DNA of 64,000 nt from JADFGZ01 sp965222345. Its GTDB lineage: Bacteria; Acidobacteriota; Terriglobia; 2-12-FULL-54-10. The translations under genes were made by a program, and so were the position numbers. Of this stretch, positions 44,445 to 52,557 are shown piece after piece (the stretch's first letter is position 1; each line of letters begins with the position of its first letter). The stretch spans positions 248,001-312,000 of the forward strand of contig CBDCTS010000007.1 of assembly GCA_965222345.1 (NCBI GenBank), read 5' to 3'. A model generated the notes under the pieces. That model worked only from the letters and a program-made list of their open reading frames with translations, did not search any database and was not told the origin of the DNA.

Positions 44445-44601
44445 TTATATTTTGTAACTATATTATTATAAAAGGTTTACCTTAGAGCCATATACCAAGT
44501 CCCCAATATAACCCCCAACGGTGCAGCTACCAGAGTTCGTCTCCTTTCTCTAAAGTTCAGTGCTTCCGGCTGACGTCCTCGTCGGGTAAAGTCCGGGGCT
44601 A

Positions 44602-45144
44602 TCAAAAAATCTCATCCAAATTCCATAAGAGACGCAACGCACCAGACCATCCCAGCGTGTCGGCGAGAATGCTTCGGGGAAAAACGTGGTGAACCGTCAA
44701 GTCCCCTCCAGGAAGAGCTGGATTCCCTCGCGAACCAATGCATCCACCGGCTCGCCGTTCAACCAGTCCTTTGTCCGTTGGGCGACTCGAACGAGGGGAG
44801 GGGATTCAAAAGCGGGGAGCTAGGTCGAACAGTCCTTGATCTTGGAGGCAGTCGAGGAGTTCGTCAAGAGCTTTGTTGAGCCAGTTCTGAATCTTAGATC
44901 AACCCCCGGATGGCGGCAAGAAGGGGATAGCGGCGTTCATCTCAATCGTGAAATACTTGAACAACCAGCCGTCATCACTCCTTTCCCAGGCCGCCAACAG
45001 CCAAGCATCCTCGGCGCGGGAGCCGTTGAACTCCCTGACCCTCCCGGCAAGCCGTTCGGCGATCTCCTTGGAACCGGGCTCGTAGTTGCCGTCGAAGATC
45101 ATCAAACGGACGCTCGGTAGCCCCTGATATACCCTGCCCGCCAC
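44602..45144 (-). pseudogene. Decayed gene with an HNH-like HHVFPR motif
   Basis: Three protein-like segments follow each other on the minus strand in different frames. The first (45144-44899, VYQGLPSVRLMIFDGNY...) ends at a stop. The second (near 44870-44700) contains NWLNKALDELLDCLQDQG and, after a +1 shift in a T run, LVRVAQRTKDWLNGEPVDAL. The third (44700-44602) contains LTVHHVFPRSILADTLG. The HHxFPR phrase resembles the DUF1524/GmrSD-type HNH nuclease ending, so this may be a decayed modification-dependent restriction gene; that assignment is tentative. The first segment may belong to a separate gene. Confidence 0.4.
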
Positions 45145-45945
45145 GGCTTAGACGGCCACTAAAGCCGGAATGTCACCTTCCGGCCCGGAACCCCTGTCCC
45201 CGCATATTTAGTTGCGGCTTGGTCCGGCCCGCAGCAGTCAAAGGGCGTGATAACGGCGGAGCGTATCCTTAGACGGCGAGGACCGGGGCGCAAACATCAG
45301 CGGACGAGAGGTCGTCCGTGTTCGGATCCTTACCGCAGAGATAAGCCCTATGGGGCGGGCCGGAGCTGGGAACACAAGCGACAGCGCCGCGCCAGAACCA
45401 GGGCTAAGAATATGTGAGGCACACCCGTCCACCTCAGGCCCCCCGGTCCGGCGCATCAGCGGCCTGAATCTCAGGGCAGACAACCCGCACATTTCGGCTG
45501 GACTCATAAAATCAAAGGCGGGGGGGAGTTGTTTTGTGTCGTTTGGGCACTCCGTCGACACCCCTCTACAGACTCTATACATCTATCCAGAAGTGGGAAA
45601 TCCTGTGGATTGTTTCGTACTGGTGGTCGCTCGCCGGACGTGGCCCTGATACTAGATCGGGCTACTACGTTGAGTTGGAGCCCCAGCACTGTTTGGCTCG
45701 TGATGTCATGTGTCACCGGATACTAACGCACCCTATCCAAACTCTACATTCCGGCCATTGGCCTTCCGGAAACCGGCCGGGAAGCCAGTTGGCATGTCTC
45801 GATCGAGGAACTGAGCGATCCGGACAAGGCGCTGGCCGATGGTTGCGGCGTGGGAAACCGTCTCCACGCTGGGCGACAATTTTCGGCAAGGGCTGGGAGT
45901 GTTTCCGCTGCCAGCCCATACGGTCCAACGGCATCCCATATAGTC
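45145..45945. other. Accessory intergenic DNA, no gene recognised
   Basis: About 800 bp with only short overlapping frames on both strands, none of which look like a protein family. A frame near 45725-45950 (LYIPAIGLPETGREASWHVS...) has some protein-like composition but no start and no family I recognise. It may be degenerate plasmid DNA flanking the mobilisation module. Confidence 0.35.
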
Positions 45946-45974
45946 CATAAGTAATTGATTATTAGTTACTTATG
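45946..45974. promoter_or_regulatory. 9-bp perfect inverted repeat upstream of the mob module
   Basis: CATAAGTAA (45946-45954) and TTACTTATG (45966-45974) form a perfect inverted repeat with an 11-bp AT-rich spacer. It lies about 320 bp before mobC. It could be part of a transfer origin or an operator. Confidence 0.4.
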
Positions 45975-46050
45975 CGCAGTTTGGTCTTGACTCTATCGAT
46001 CCGAACTCGATACGATGCTGCTGCTTCCACAGCCTTGGAGGGGTGGAAGA

Positions 46051-46264
46051 GGAGGTTGTGAGGGAACCTCCCCATCCGGGATCGGGAGCCAGTATGCGGT
46101 CGAGTTCCAGGGAAGAGGAGAGAGCAGATCCAGGCGGGCTTCAGTTGTGTACCATGTTCTCAAACGGATCACTGCACTCTCACAGAAACAGTAGCAACAT
46201 ACCCTTTGGGGCCACGCTCCGCGCTGGCCCCGGCAGGGGCTGGTCAGGGGGCTTGCCGCCCCCT
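46051..46264. other. Candidate transfer origin (oriT) upstream of mobC
   Basis: Two perfect inverted repeats lie in the 245 bp before mobC: GGAGGTT/AACCTCC (46051-46057, 46065-46071) and AGGGGGC/GCCCCCT (46246-46252, 46258-46264). The second sits 30 bp before the mobC start and is followed by TAAGACCCCC. oriT sites of mobilisable plasmids are normally placed here and carry such hairpins. No nic sequence can be assigned with confidence. Confidence 0.45.
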
Positions 46265-46294
46265 AAGACCCCCGGCCCGGAAAGAGGAGCGCAG

Positions 46295-46630
46295 ATGAGC
46301 CGATCGCCACGCCCCGTGTGGGTAAAGATTCGGGCTAGCGAAGCCGAACGCGCCAGTTGGCACGCCAAGGCCAGTGCGGCCGGATTGTCGCTCTCCGATC
46401 TGTTGCGGCGGTCGATCGGGAAGGTGCGCACCTGGACAGTTGCCGCCGCAGCAGTGGAGCGGGAACGCACTCGCGAGTTGGCGCGGATCGGCTCGAACCT
46501 GAACCAGATCGCCCGCTGGGTGAACACTTACAAAGAAGGGGCCGAGGCGGTCGAGATCATCGCTCATCTGGTGGCAATCGAGCGGGAGGTGGGAGCGTTG
46601 GCCGTGCGGGGAAATCGCCATGATGATTAA
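46295..46630 (+). CDS. mobC: MobC-type relaxosome accessory protein
   Basis: A 111-residue DNA-binding protein of the bacterial mobilisation MobC/ribbon-helix-helix type. WVKIRASEAERASWHAKASAAGLSLSDLLRRSIGKV is the family signature, and LARIGSNLNQIARWVNTY is the MobC-type helix. It would open or bend oriT for the relaxase. ATG 46295 is preferred to the upstream frame because GAGGAG lies 6 nt before it and the upstream extension is low-complexity Pro/Gly. It overlaps the relaxase gene start by 11 bp, so translation is coupled. Confidence 0.85.
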   Translation: MSRSPRPVWVKIRASEAERASWHAKASAAGLSLSDLLRRSIGKVRTWTVAAAAVERERTRELARIGSNLNQIARWVNTYKEGAEAVEIIAHLVAIEREVGALAVRGNRHDD

Positions 46631-48215
46631 GTTTCTGGATCGCGGTACGGGGTCGGCGAAGGCGGCGGCCGACTACCTGACGGCTGATCTGGATGCCAAG
46701 GGGAAAGAGCGCGAGGAGGTGCAGGTACTGAGAGGGGACCCGCATCAGGTTGCGGCGGTGGCCGACTCGCTGGAGTTCGAGCACAAGTACACCGCCGGGT
46801 TGCTGGCCTGGGCGCCGGAAGACCAGCCGAGCGACTGGCAAATCGACAGGGTGTTGGAAGAGTTCGAGAAGACGGCCTGGGCCGGACTGGAGCCGGACCG
46901 CTACGCCTGGTCGGCGGTGCAGCACCGTGATGAGAGAGGCGGGGTCCACGTGCATGTGTTGGCGGCGAGGTGCGACCTAGAGAGCGGCAAGAGCCTGAAT
47001 ATCGCGCCGCCGGGCTGGGAGAAGACCTATGGGGCGTTACGAGATTGGCAGAACCATGAAAACAACTGGAGCCGGCCGGACGATCCGGCCCGGGCGCGGC
47101 TGCAGCAGCCGGGCCATCGCGCCTACCTCGAGGCGGGGCGGCTGAGGGAGGGGTTGGCTGTGGAGGCTGATCCCCGAAGCGCGATCCGAGACTACCTTCT
47201 TCAGCGGGTCGAGCAGGGAGAGGTTCGCGACCGTGCCGGAGTCGTTGCGGCGCTGAAGGAGGCCGGGCTGGAGGTGCCGCGCCAAGGCAAGAACTACATC
47301 ACGGCGGCGGACCCCGACAGCGGGGGGCGCTGGCGGTTGAAAGGAGCGATCTATGAACAGGACTTCCAGCATGAACGACTTACAAGCCCGCCTTCAGGAG
47401 AAGGCCGAGCAGGAACGGCAACAAATCGAGGCGGTGACTCAGAGCGCGCTCAAGAAGCTTTCCGAGAACTTGAATCGCATCGTCGAGAACGAGCTGTATA
47501 TCATCAAGCGCGATACCAAAGTGTGGAGCAAGCGGCTGAGCGTGGCGGCGCTCAAAGCCTGGTCGCGCCCGATCGGGGTCGGCCTGTTAATCTTTCTGGG
47601 CATCTTCGTCGGGAGCTGGGGGCTGACGCAGTTGTTGTCGAGCAGCGTCGAGAGCCTCATCGAGGCGCGGACCGCGATCCGTCTGGAGATCGAGCAGGAA
47701 CAGCGGACCCTGGATCAGCTTCGGGCGCAGACGTGGGGCGTGTGGCTGCACGAAGCGGAAGACGGAGGGAGGCACGTGGTTCTGCCCCAGGGGACGTTCG
47801 AGGATTGGCCCTGGACCGTGCAAGGGCAGCCTGCCATCAGGCTATACAGCGAGTGAAGGAGCTATATGACCGAGCTAGAGAAACGCTTGATGGACGCCTT
47901 GAAAGAGCTATCGGCGCTGTGGGAAGCGGATCAGGAGCAGCAACTGGAAAGCGCCAATTCTATGCACGCCTGGATGAAGGATCTCAGGCAGTTGGTCAAA
48001 GACTTCGCGAGGCAAGCCGAGCAACGCTCGATCGCCTTGCAGGAGCAGGTGCAGCAGCTCGAAAAGCAGGTGGATATCTTGACGAAGCAATACGCACTCA
48101 TCACAGCGGACTACAAGGAGATCGCCACAGTGTTGAGAAGGGTCTGAACCGTATCCGGCAGATCATCCAGCAGCGGCAGCGCGGGCCGGAGCGGGACTAT
48201 GGCCCCAGCCGCTGA
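46620..48215 (+). CDS. Relaxase/mobilisation nuclease (MobA-like)
   Basis: A 531-residue relaxase that would nick oriT and remain bound to the transferred strand. The catalytic domain is in the first 200 residues: MIKFLDRGTGSAKAAADYL (candidate Tyr), then QHRDERGGVHVHVLAARCDL, a histidine-rich motif III typical of this class. A literal HENNW occurs further on but is not the motif-III position. The C-terminal 300 residues are charged, Arg/Glu/Ala-rich and variable. This part overlaps two other genes in a different frame, the ColE1 mbeA/mbeB/mbeD arrangement. It starts inside mobC and shows no internal stops. No type IV secretion genes are nearby, so it would depend on a helper system. Confidence 0.85.
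   Translation: MMIKFLDRGTGSAKAAADYLTADLDAKGKEREEVQVLRGDPHQVAAVADSLEFEHKYTAGLLAWAPEDQPSDWQIDRVLEEFEKTAWAGLEPDRYAWSAVQHRDERGGVHVHVLAARCDLESGKSLNIAPPGWEKTYGALRDWQNHENNWSRPDDPARARLQQPGHRAYLEAGRLREGLAVEADPRSAIRDYLLQRVEQGEVRDRAGVVAALKEAGLEVPRQGKNYITAADPDSGGRWRLKGAIYEQDFQHERLTSPPSGEGRAGTATNRGGDSERAQEAFRELESHRRERAVYHQARYQSVEQAAERGGAQSLVAPDRGRPVNLSGHLRRELGADAVVVEQRREPHRGADRDPSGDRAGTADPGSASGADVGRVAARSGRRREARGSAPGDVRGLALDRARAACHQAIQRVKELYDRARETLDGRLERAIGAVGSGSGAATGKRQFYARLDEGSQAVGQRLREASRATLDRLAGAGAAARKAGGYLDEAIRTHHSGLQGDRHSVEKGLNRIRQIIQQRQRGPERDYGPSR
47353..47856 (+). CDS. MbeB/MobB-like protein nested in the relaxase gene
   Basis: A 167-residue protein in the +1 frame, fully inside the relaxase gene. 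Its N-terminal half is a coiled coil (LQARLQEKAEQERQQIEAVTQSALKKLSENL), followed by one membrane helix (PIGVGLLIFLGIFVGSWGLTQLL) and a second coiled coil (ARTAIRLEIEQEQRTLDQLRAQTWGVWL). Membrane-associated MobB/MbeB proteins of ColE1- and RSF1010-type plasmids have this layout and stabilise the relaxosome at the membrane. AAGGAG precedes ATG 47353 at 6-7 nt. The clear domain pattern makes it a real overlapping gene rather than a shadow. Confidence 0.75.
   Translation: MNRTSSMNDLQARLQEKAEQERQQIEAVTQSALKKLSENLNRIVENELYIIKRDTKVWSKRLSVAALKAWSRPIGVGLLIFLGIFVGSWGLTQLLSSSVESLIEARTAIRLEIEQEQRTLDQLRAQTWGVWLHEAEDGGRHVVLPQGTFEDWPWTVQGQPAIRLYSE
47866..48147 (+). CDS. MbeD/MobD-like protein nested in the relaxase gene
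   Basis: A 93-residue all-helical protein (MTELEKRLMDALKELSALWEADQ..., then LQEQVQQLEKQVDILTKQYALITADYKEIATVLRRV) of the MbeD/MobD type, which promotes mobilisation and entry exclusion in ColE1-like plasmids. It lies in the same frame as the MbeB-like gene, 9 bp after its stop, also inside the relaxase gene. GAAGGAG precedes ATG 47866. Together with mobC and the relaxase this completes a four-gene mobilisation module. Confidence 0.75.
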   Translation: MTELEKRLMDALKELSALWEADQEQQLESANSMHAWMKDLRQLVKDFARQAEQRSIALQEQVQQLEKQVDILTKQYALITADYKEIATVLRRV

Positions 48216-48386
48216 GCCGGGTCCGCGTGCGTGAGGACGTGCCCGGTGGCCTCTTGTTCGTGAAGGCCGTTTTTGGGTCTGGTTGAAGGGTGTGAGAGAA
48301 TCGAACCCCGCCCAATCGCCAGACATTGGAGTGAGGGGAGCGAGGAGGCCTATGTTCAAGGTCAAGAATTTCGGGAGGATCTGAGC

Positions 48387-50531
48387 TTGGAGGGAAGCCA
48401 ACTCAACTGGATCGCCAACTTCATCTGGGGCATCGCGGATGACGTGCTGCGCGACCTCTACATCCGTGGCAAGTACCGGGATGTGATCTTGCCCATGACC
48501 GTGCTGCGGCGGCTCGACTCGCTCCTGGAGCCGAGCAAGCCGGCCGTGCTGGAGATGAAGACCTCGCTCGACAAGGCGAATATCATCCACCAGGACCAGG
48601 CACTGCGTCAGGCCGCCGGCCAGGCGTTCTATAACACATCGAAGTTCACGCTGCGCGACCTCAAGGCCCGCGCCAGCCAACAGCAGCTCAAGGCCGACTT
48701 CGAGGCCTATCTCGACGGCTTCTCGCCGAATGTCCAGGACATCCTGGAGAAGTTCGAGTTTCGGAACCAGATTCCCCGCCTGTCCAAAGCCGACGCCCTC
48801 GGCACGCTGATCGAAAAGTTCCTCTCGCCTGATGTGAACCTGAGTCCACACCCGGTCCTCCATGGTGTCGGCTCGATCAAGCACCCCGGCCTGGATAACC
48901 ACGCGATGGGCACGATCTTCGAGGAACTGGTCCGCCGCTTCAACGAGGAGAACAACGAGGAGGCCGGCGAGCACTGGACCCCGCGCGATGCCGTGACGCT
49001 CATGGCGAAGCTGGTCCTGCTGCCTGTTGCCGACCAGATCGACTCCGGGACCTACCTGGTGTACGACGGCGCTTGCGGCACCGGCGGCATGTTGACGGTG
49101 GCCGAAGAGACGTTGACACGGATCGCCGGGCAGCGCGGCAAGCAGGTCGCCACCCATCTTTACGGCCAGGAGATCAACTCCGAGACCTACGCCATCGCCA
49201 AGGCGGATCTCCTCCTCAAGGGCGAGGGGAAAGCCGCTGACAACATCATTGGGGGGCCGGAACACTCGATGCTCTCCAATGATGCCTTTCCGTCCCGCGA
49301 GTTCGATTTCATGCTTTCCAATCCGCCCTACGGCAAGAGCTGGAAGAACGACCTGGAACGCTTGGGCGGCAAGGCGGACATCAAGGATCCGCGCTTTCTG
49401 ATCGAACACGGCGGTGATGCCGAGTACTCGCTCATCACCCGCTCCAGCGATGGTCAGATGCTGTTCCTGGCAAACATGCTCTCGAAGATGAAGCACGGCA
49501 CCCCGGCAGGGAGCCGCATCGCCGAGGTTCACAACGGCTCGTCGCTCTTCACCGGAGACGCCGGTCAGGGAGAGAGCAACATCCGCCGCTGGATCATCGA
49601 AAACGACTGGCTCGAAGCTATTGTCGCCCTGCCACTCAACATGTTCTACAACACCGGTATCGCCACCTACATCTGGGTACTCAGTAACAGGAAACCGGAG
49701 CATCGCCGGGGCAAGGTGCAGCTCATCGACGCCACCCATTGGTTCCAGCCGCTGCGCAAGAACCTGGGCAAGAAGAATTGTAAGCTGTCGGAGGAGGACA
49801 TCACCCGCATCTGCGGCACATTCTTGGCGTTTGAGGAAACCGAGCAATCCAAGATCTTCCCAAACCAGGCATTCGGTTATTGGAAGGTGACGGTCGAGCG
49901 GCCATTACGGCTGACCGTCGATCTGTCGCCCGAGCAACGCGCCCGCTTCCGCGCCGCCTGCCGGGAAGCGCAGGAAGAGCCGCTTGCTAACGTCGTCGAT
50001 CGGGTGGCAGAGGCATTAGGAGCCGGACCTCACCTCGACTTCAATCGCTTCATGGATGCCGTCGCAACGGACAGCTCCAAGCATGGCGTCAATTTGACGG
50101 CCAAGCGAAAAAAACTGCTTCAGGCGTCGCTGGCTGCGAGGGACAAGGCAGCCGAACCCATCATCAAGAAGATCCACAAACCGGGCAAGATGGTGCCGGA
50201 CCCAATCCGGGGTCTGGCAGAATCCATCGTAAGAGGCAAGTGCCGCGTGGTTGAGTATGAACCTGACAGCGAACTGCGTGACACCGAGCAGGTCCCGCTC
50301 CTGGAAGAAGGCGGCATAGAGGCGTTCCTCCGCCGAGAGGTGCTGCCCTACGCGCCTGACGCCTGGTACGTCCCGGCTAGCGTCAAGACCGGCTACGAGG
50401 TCAGCTTCACCCGTTACTTCTACAAGCCCCAGCCACTCCGCTCGCTGGAGGAGATACGGGCGGATATACTGGCGTTGGAGAGGGAGACCGAGGGGCTGCT
50501 AGATGAAATTATCGGGCACGTCAACGGATAA
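48387..50531 (+). CDS. hsdM: Type I restriction-modification DNA methyltransferase subunit
   Basis: Adenine-N6 methyltransferase subunit of a type I RM system. The N-terminal helical domain (WIANFIWGIADDVLRDLYIRGKYRDVILPMTVLRRLDSLL) is typical of HsdM; the AdoMet motif YDGACGTGGML lies near residue 225 and the catalytic NPPY (MLSNPPYGKSW) near residue 312. The TTG at 48387 is preferred over the frame opening at 48273, because GGGAGG lies 8 nt upstream and family members begin close to this point. At 714 residues it is longer than classical HsdM because of a C-terminal extension (KVTVERPLRLTVDLSPEQRARF... to the end) that is common in one HsdM subgroup. A nuclease-like gene begins 2 bp after its stop. 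Confidence 0.93.
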   Translation: MEGSQLNWIANFIWGIADDVLRDLYIRGKYRDVILPMTVLRRLDSLLEPSKPAVLEMKTSLDKANIIHQDQALRQAAGQAFYNTSKFTLRDLKARASQQQLKADFEAYLDGFSPNVQDILEKFEFRNQIPRLSKADALGTLIEKFLSPDVNLSPHPVLHGVGSIKHPGLDNHAMGTIFEELVRRFNEENNEEAGEHWTPRDAVTLMAKLVLLPVADQIDSGTYLVYDGACGTGGMLTVAEETLTRIAGQRGKQVATHLYGQEINSETYAIAKADLLLKGEGKAADNIIGGPEHSMLSNDAFPSREFDFMLSNPPYGKSWKNDLERLGGKADIKDPRFLIEHGGDAEYSLITRSSDGQMLFLANMLSKMKHGTPAGSRIAEVHNGSSLFTGDAGQGESNIRRWIIENDWLEAIVALPLNMFYNTGIATYIWVLSNRKPEHRRGKVQLIDATHWFQPLRKNLGKKNCKLSEEDITRICGTFLAFEETEQSKIFPNQAFGYWKVTVERPLRLTVDLSPEQRARFRAACREAQEEPLANVVDRVAEALGAGPHLDFNRFMDAVATDSSKHGVNLTAKRKKLLQASLAARDKAAEPIIKKIHKPGKMVPDPIRGLAESIVRGKCRVVEYEPDSELRDTEQVPLLEEGGIEAFLRREVLPYAPDAWYVPASVKTGYEVSFTRYFYKPQPLRSLEEIRADILALERETEGLLDEIIGHVNG

Positions 50532-50533
50532 CT

Positions 50534-51055
50534 ATGACTGAACTGGACAAGAACAGGCTGCGTAAATATCTAAAATTAGTTGTCTCGTTGCAGCGTGCGA
50601 TGGAGACAATGCTACAGGCTGAACGCTCTGACAACATTCGGAAATACGGCGGATACAAGCAGTTTGCACGCAAGTACATGCAAATCATCAACCTCATGAG
50701 CAGGGAAATTCAACTGCCACTAATCTTCGATCACTACGACATTGAGAAAATGCCTGGTGGCGGAGATACGTTACCCTATCAACAGAAAGAGTTCTTTGAG
50801 AGTGTCTATGCGAATTTGTCACTCCTCCGAGGCTTTCTTGAAACGGAGATTGGTATAGTTGATGACGAGATCCTTGCACTTCGTGATTTTCTTCAATCTC
50901 GGCTGCGGAGTGCAATCTTTGAGATCCCTGAGCATGAGAGAGATGTTCAAGATGCTATTGAAAAACTGCTGATTGGCCGCGGAATGCAAAAGGGCCAGGA
51001 CTATGACCGAGAAGTTGGGCGTGTAAAGTTTTCCACGAAAGAGGCCGTGCCAGAC
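50534..51055 (+). pseudogene. PD-(D/E)xK nuclease gene, 5' part, interrupted by the composite transposon
   Basis: The first 174 residues of a nuclease-like protein resembling AHJR-like restriction endonucleases. The N-terminal helical region (NRLRKYLKLVVSLQRAMETM...) precedes ERDVQDAIEKLLIGRGMQKGQDYDREVGRVKFS and ends at AVPD, the PD of the PD-(D/E)xK motif. The native frame then meets IS sequence at the TTTAT(C) duplication and runs 16 codons further to a stop at 51103, so a C-terminally foreign product (…PHFQFEIVEATID) is predicted. The missing ExK part is found 4.9 kb downstream at 55926-56153. It starts 2 bp after hsdM, showing it belonged to the RM operon. The nuclease family name is my inference from motifs. 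Confidence 0.8.
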
Positions 51056-51061
51056 TTTATC
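51056..51061 (+). repeat. Target-site duplication, left copy (TTTATC)
   Basis: TTTATC lies at the left junction of the composite insertion and is repeated at 55926-55931 at the right junction. The first five bases are the likely duplication; the sixth may belong to the element. Confidence 0.7.
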
Positions 51062-52529
51062 CCGCATTTCCAGTTTGAAATCGTAGAAGCAACCATCGAC
51101 TAACCTCCAACATCAATATTGATGCTGGTTCCAGCGTCAATATTGCCTTCTGGAGGTGTAAACCTAATGGGTGAGAGCCAAAAACAGGGATTTCAGCTGT
51201 CGTTCAACCGGTTTCTGCGGGTCGCTTTTCAGGGATCGCGGGTGACTTCCAACGGTGGACTGATTCTGGTGCGCGAGTTGGACGAGCGATTGGGATTCGG
51301 AGACCTCATCGAACAACACCTGACGGACTCTAGAGCAAACAATGCGCGGTTTTCTTTTGCAGACCTTCTACGGCAGTCCGTGTACAGTCGCCTGGCTGGG
51401 TACGAGGACGTGAACGATGCCGAGCAACTCTCACGAGATCCGACCTTCCGGCTAATCGGTTCCGAGAAGATCTGGGATCGAGGGGCAGCACTGCCGTCCC
51501 GGTTGCAAACCTTCGAGACGGAACTTCTGGCTGAGGAGGAAAACTTCGCGGGGCTGGCACGGGTGAACCGAGAGCTGATCGGCAGGGCAGAAGCAATCGA
51601 TTCGCCGCACCGAACAGTGCTGGACATGGACTCGACCGAGATTCCGGTCTACGGCGAACAGGAGAATAGCGCCTACAACGGGCATTTCGAGTCGAGCTGC
51701 TATCACCCGTTGTTGCTGTTCAATCGCGAGGGTGACTGTTTGGCGGCCAAGCTGCGACCCGGTAACGTCCACAGCGCCGATGACTGGGAAGAACTTCTCC
51801 TGCCGGAGATCGAGCGGCAGCAGAAGCTGGGCAAGGAAGTAGTGTTTCGTGCCGACGCGGCCTTTGCCAAACCGGAGATCTACGAGGCTCTGGAGGAGCG
51901 GGAGGTAAAGTACGCCATCCGCATCCCGGCCAACGATAGCCTACAGCGGGACATTGAGGAGTTGCTGACTCGGCCGGTGGGAAGACCCAGTGTGAAGCCG
52001 TTGGTGGAGTACAAGGGCTTTCTCTATCAAGCAGCGAGTTGGGGTAAGGCGAGACGGGTCGTTGCCAAGGTGGAACATCACCAGGGAGAGCTGTTCCCGC
52101 GAGTGGGATTCATCGTGACGAACTTGACTCTGCCAAGTCGGGCGGAGGTGCGGTTTTACAACAAGCGCGGTACGGCCGAGCAGTGGATCAAGGAAGGCAA
52201 ACAGGCGGTGAAGATGACGCGGCTCAGTTGTCACCGGTTCCGGTCGAACGAGGTCCGGCTGTGGCTCACCATCATTGCCTATAATCTCGGCAACCTATGG
52301 CGGCGACTGGTTCTGCCACAGAGAATCGGAAACTGGTCCTTGACGAGCTTGCAGCAGCGGTTGGTGAAAACCGGAGGACGCCTAATTAAGCATGCCCGCT
52401 ACTATTGGCTATTGCTGGCAGAGAGCCATCTGACTCGGCGGCTGTTTGCCAGCATGCTGGGGCGGATAAATGGGCTGTCGCTTCCGTCGGGATAGCCTAG
52501 CCTGCGGCACCCCATAAAATGATTCCGAT
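51061..52529 (+). mobile_element. IS1380-family element, copy 2 (right end missing)
   Basis: Diverged relative of copies 1 and 3: the two run in parallel from the left end to ...TGATTCCGAT at 52529, then separate. Copies 1 and 3 continue for about 190 bp more to their right end, so copy 2 has lost it. The left-end sequence also supplies the last 14-16 codons and stop of the interrupted nuclease frame. Confidence 0.75.
51167..52495 (+). CDS. IS1380-family transposase, copy 2
   Basis: A 442-residue transposase with the same acidic triad blocks as copies 1 and 3 (DMDSTEIPVYG, FRADAAFAKPEIYEAL, RGTAEQWIKEGKQA) but many substitutions elsewhere, for example GFGDLIEQH instead of GFDELVEQH. The ATG 51167 is preceded by GGAGGTG as in the other copies. 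The frame is intact, so it may still be functional and might act on the ends of copy 3. It reads toward the cargo genes. Confidence 0.9.
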   Translation: MGESQKQGFQLSFNRFLRVAFQGSRVTSNGGLILVRELDERLGFGDLIEQHLTDSRANNARFSFADLLRQSVYSRLAGYEDVNDAEQLSRDPTFRLIGSEKIWDRGAALPSRLQTFETELLAEEENFAGLARVNRELIGRAEAIDSPHRTVLDMDSTEIPVYGEQENSAYNGHFESSCYHPLLLFNREGDCLAAKLRPGNVHSADDWEELLLPEIERQQKLGKEVVFRADAAFAKPEIYEALEEREVKYAIRIPANDSLQRDIEELLTRPVGRPSVKPLVEYKGFLYQAASWGKARRVVAKVEHHQGELFPRVGFIVTNLTLPSRAEVRFYNKRGTAEQWIKEGKQAVKMTRLSCHRFRSNEVRLWLTIIAYNLGNLWRRLVLPQRIGNWSLTSLQQRLVKTGGRLIKHARYYWLLLAESHLTRRLFASMLGRINGLSLPSG

Positions 52530-52557
52530 TTTAAAGACTTCAGACAGGAGAAGGAAC

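Noticed and set aside
48111..49847. Long minus-strand frame (578 codons) opposite hsdM
   Set aside because: hsdM on the other strand has all family motifs; the antisense frame has none.
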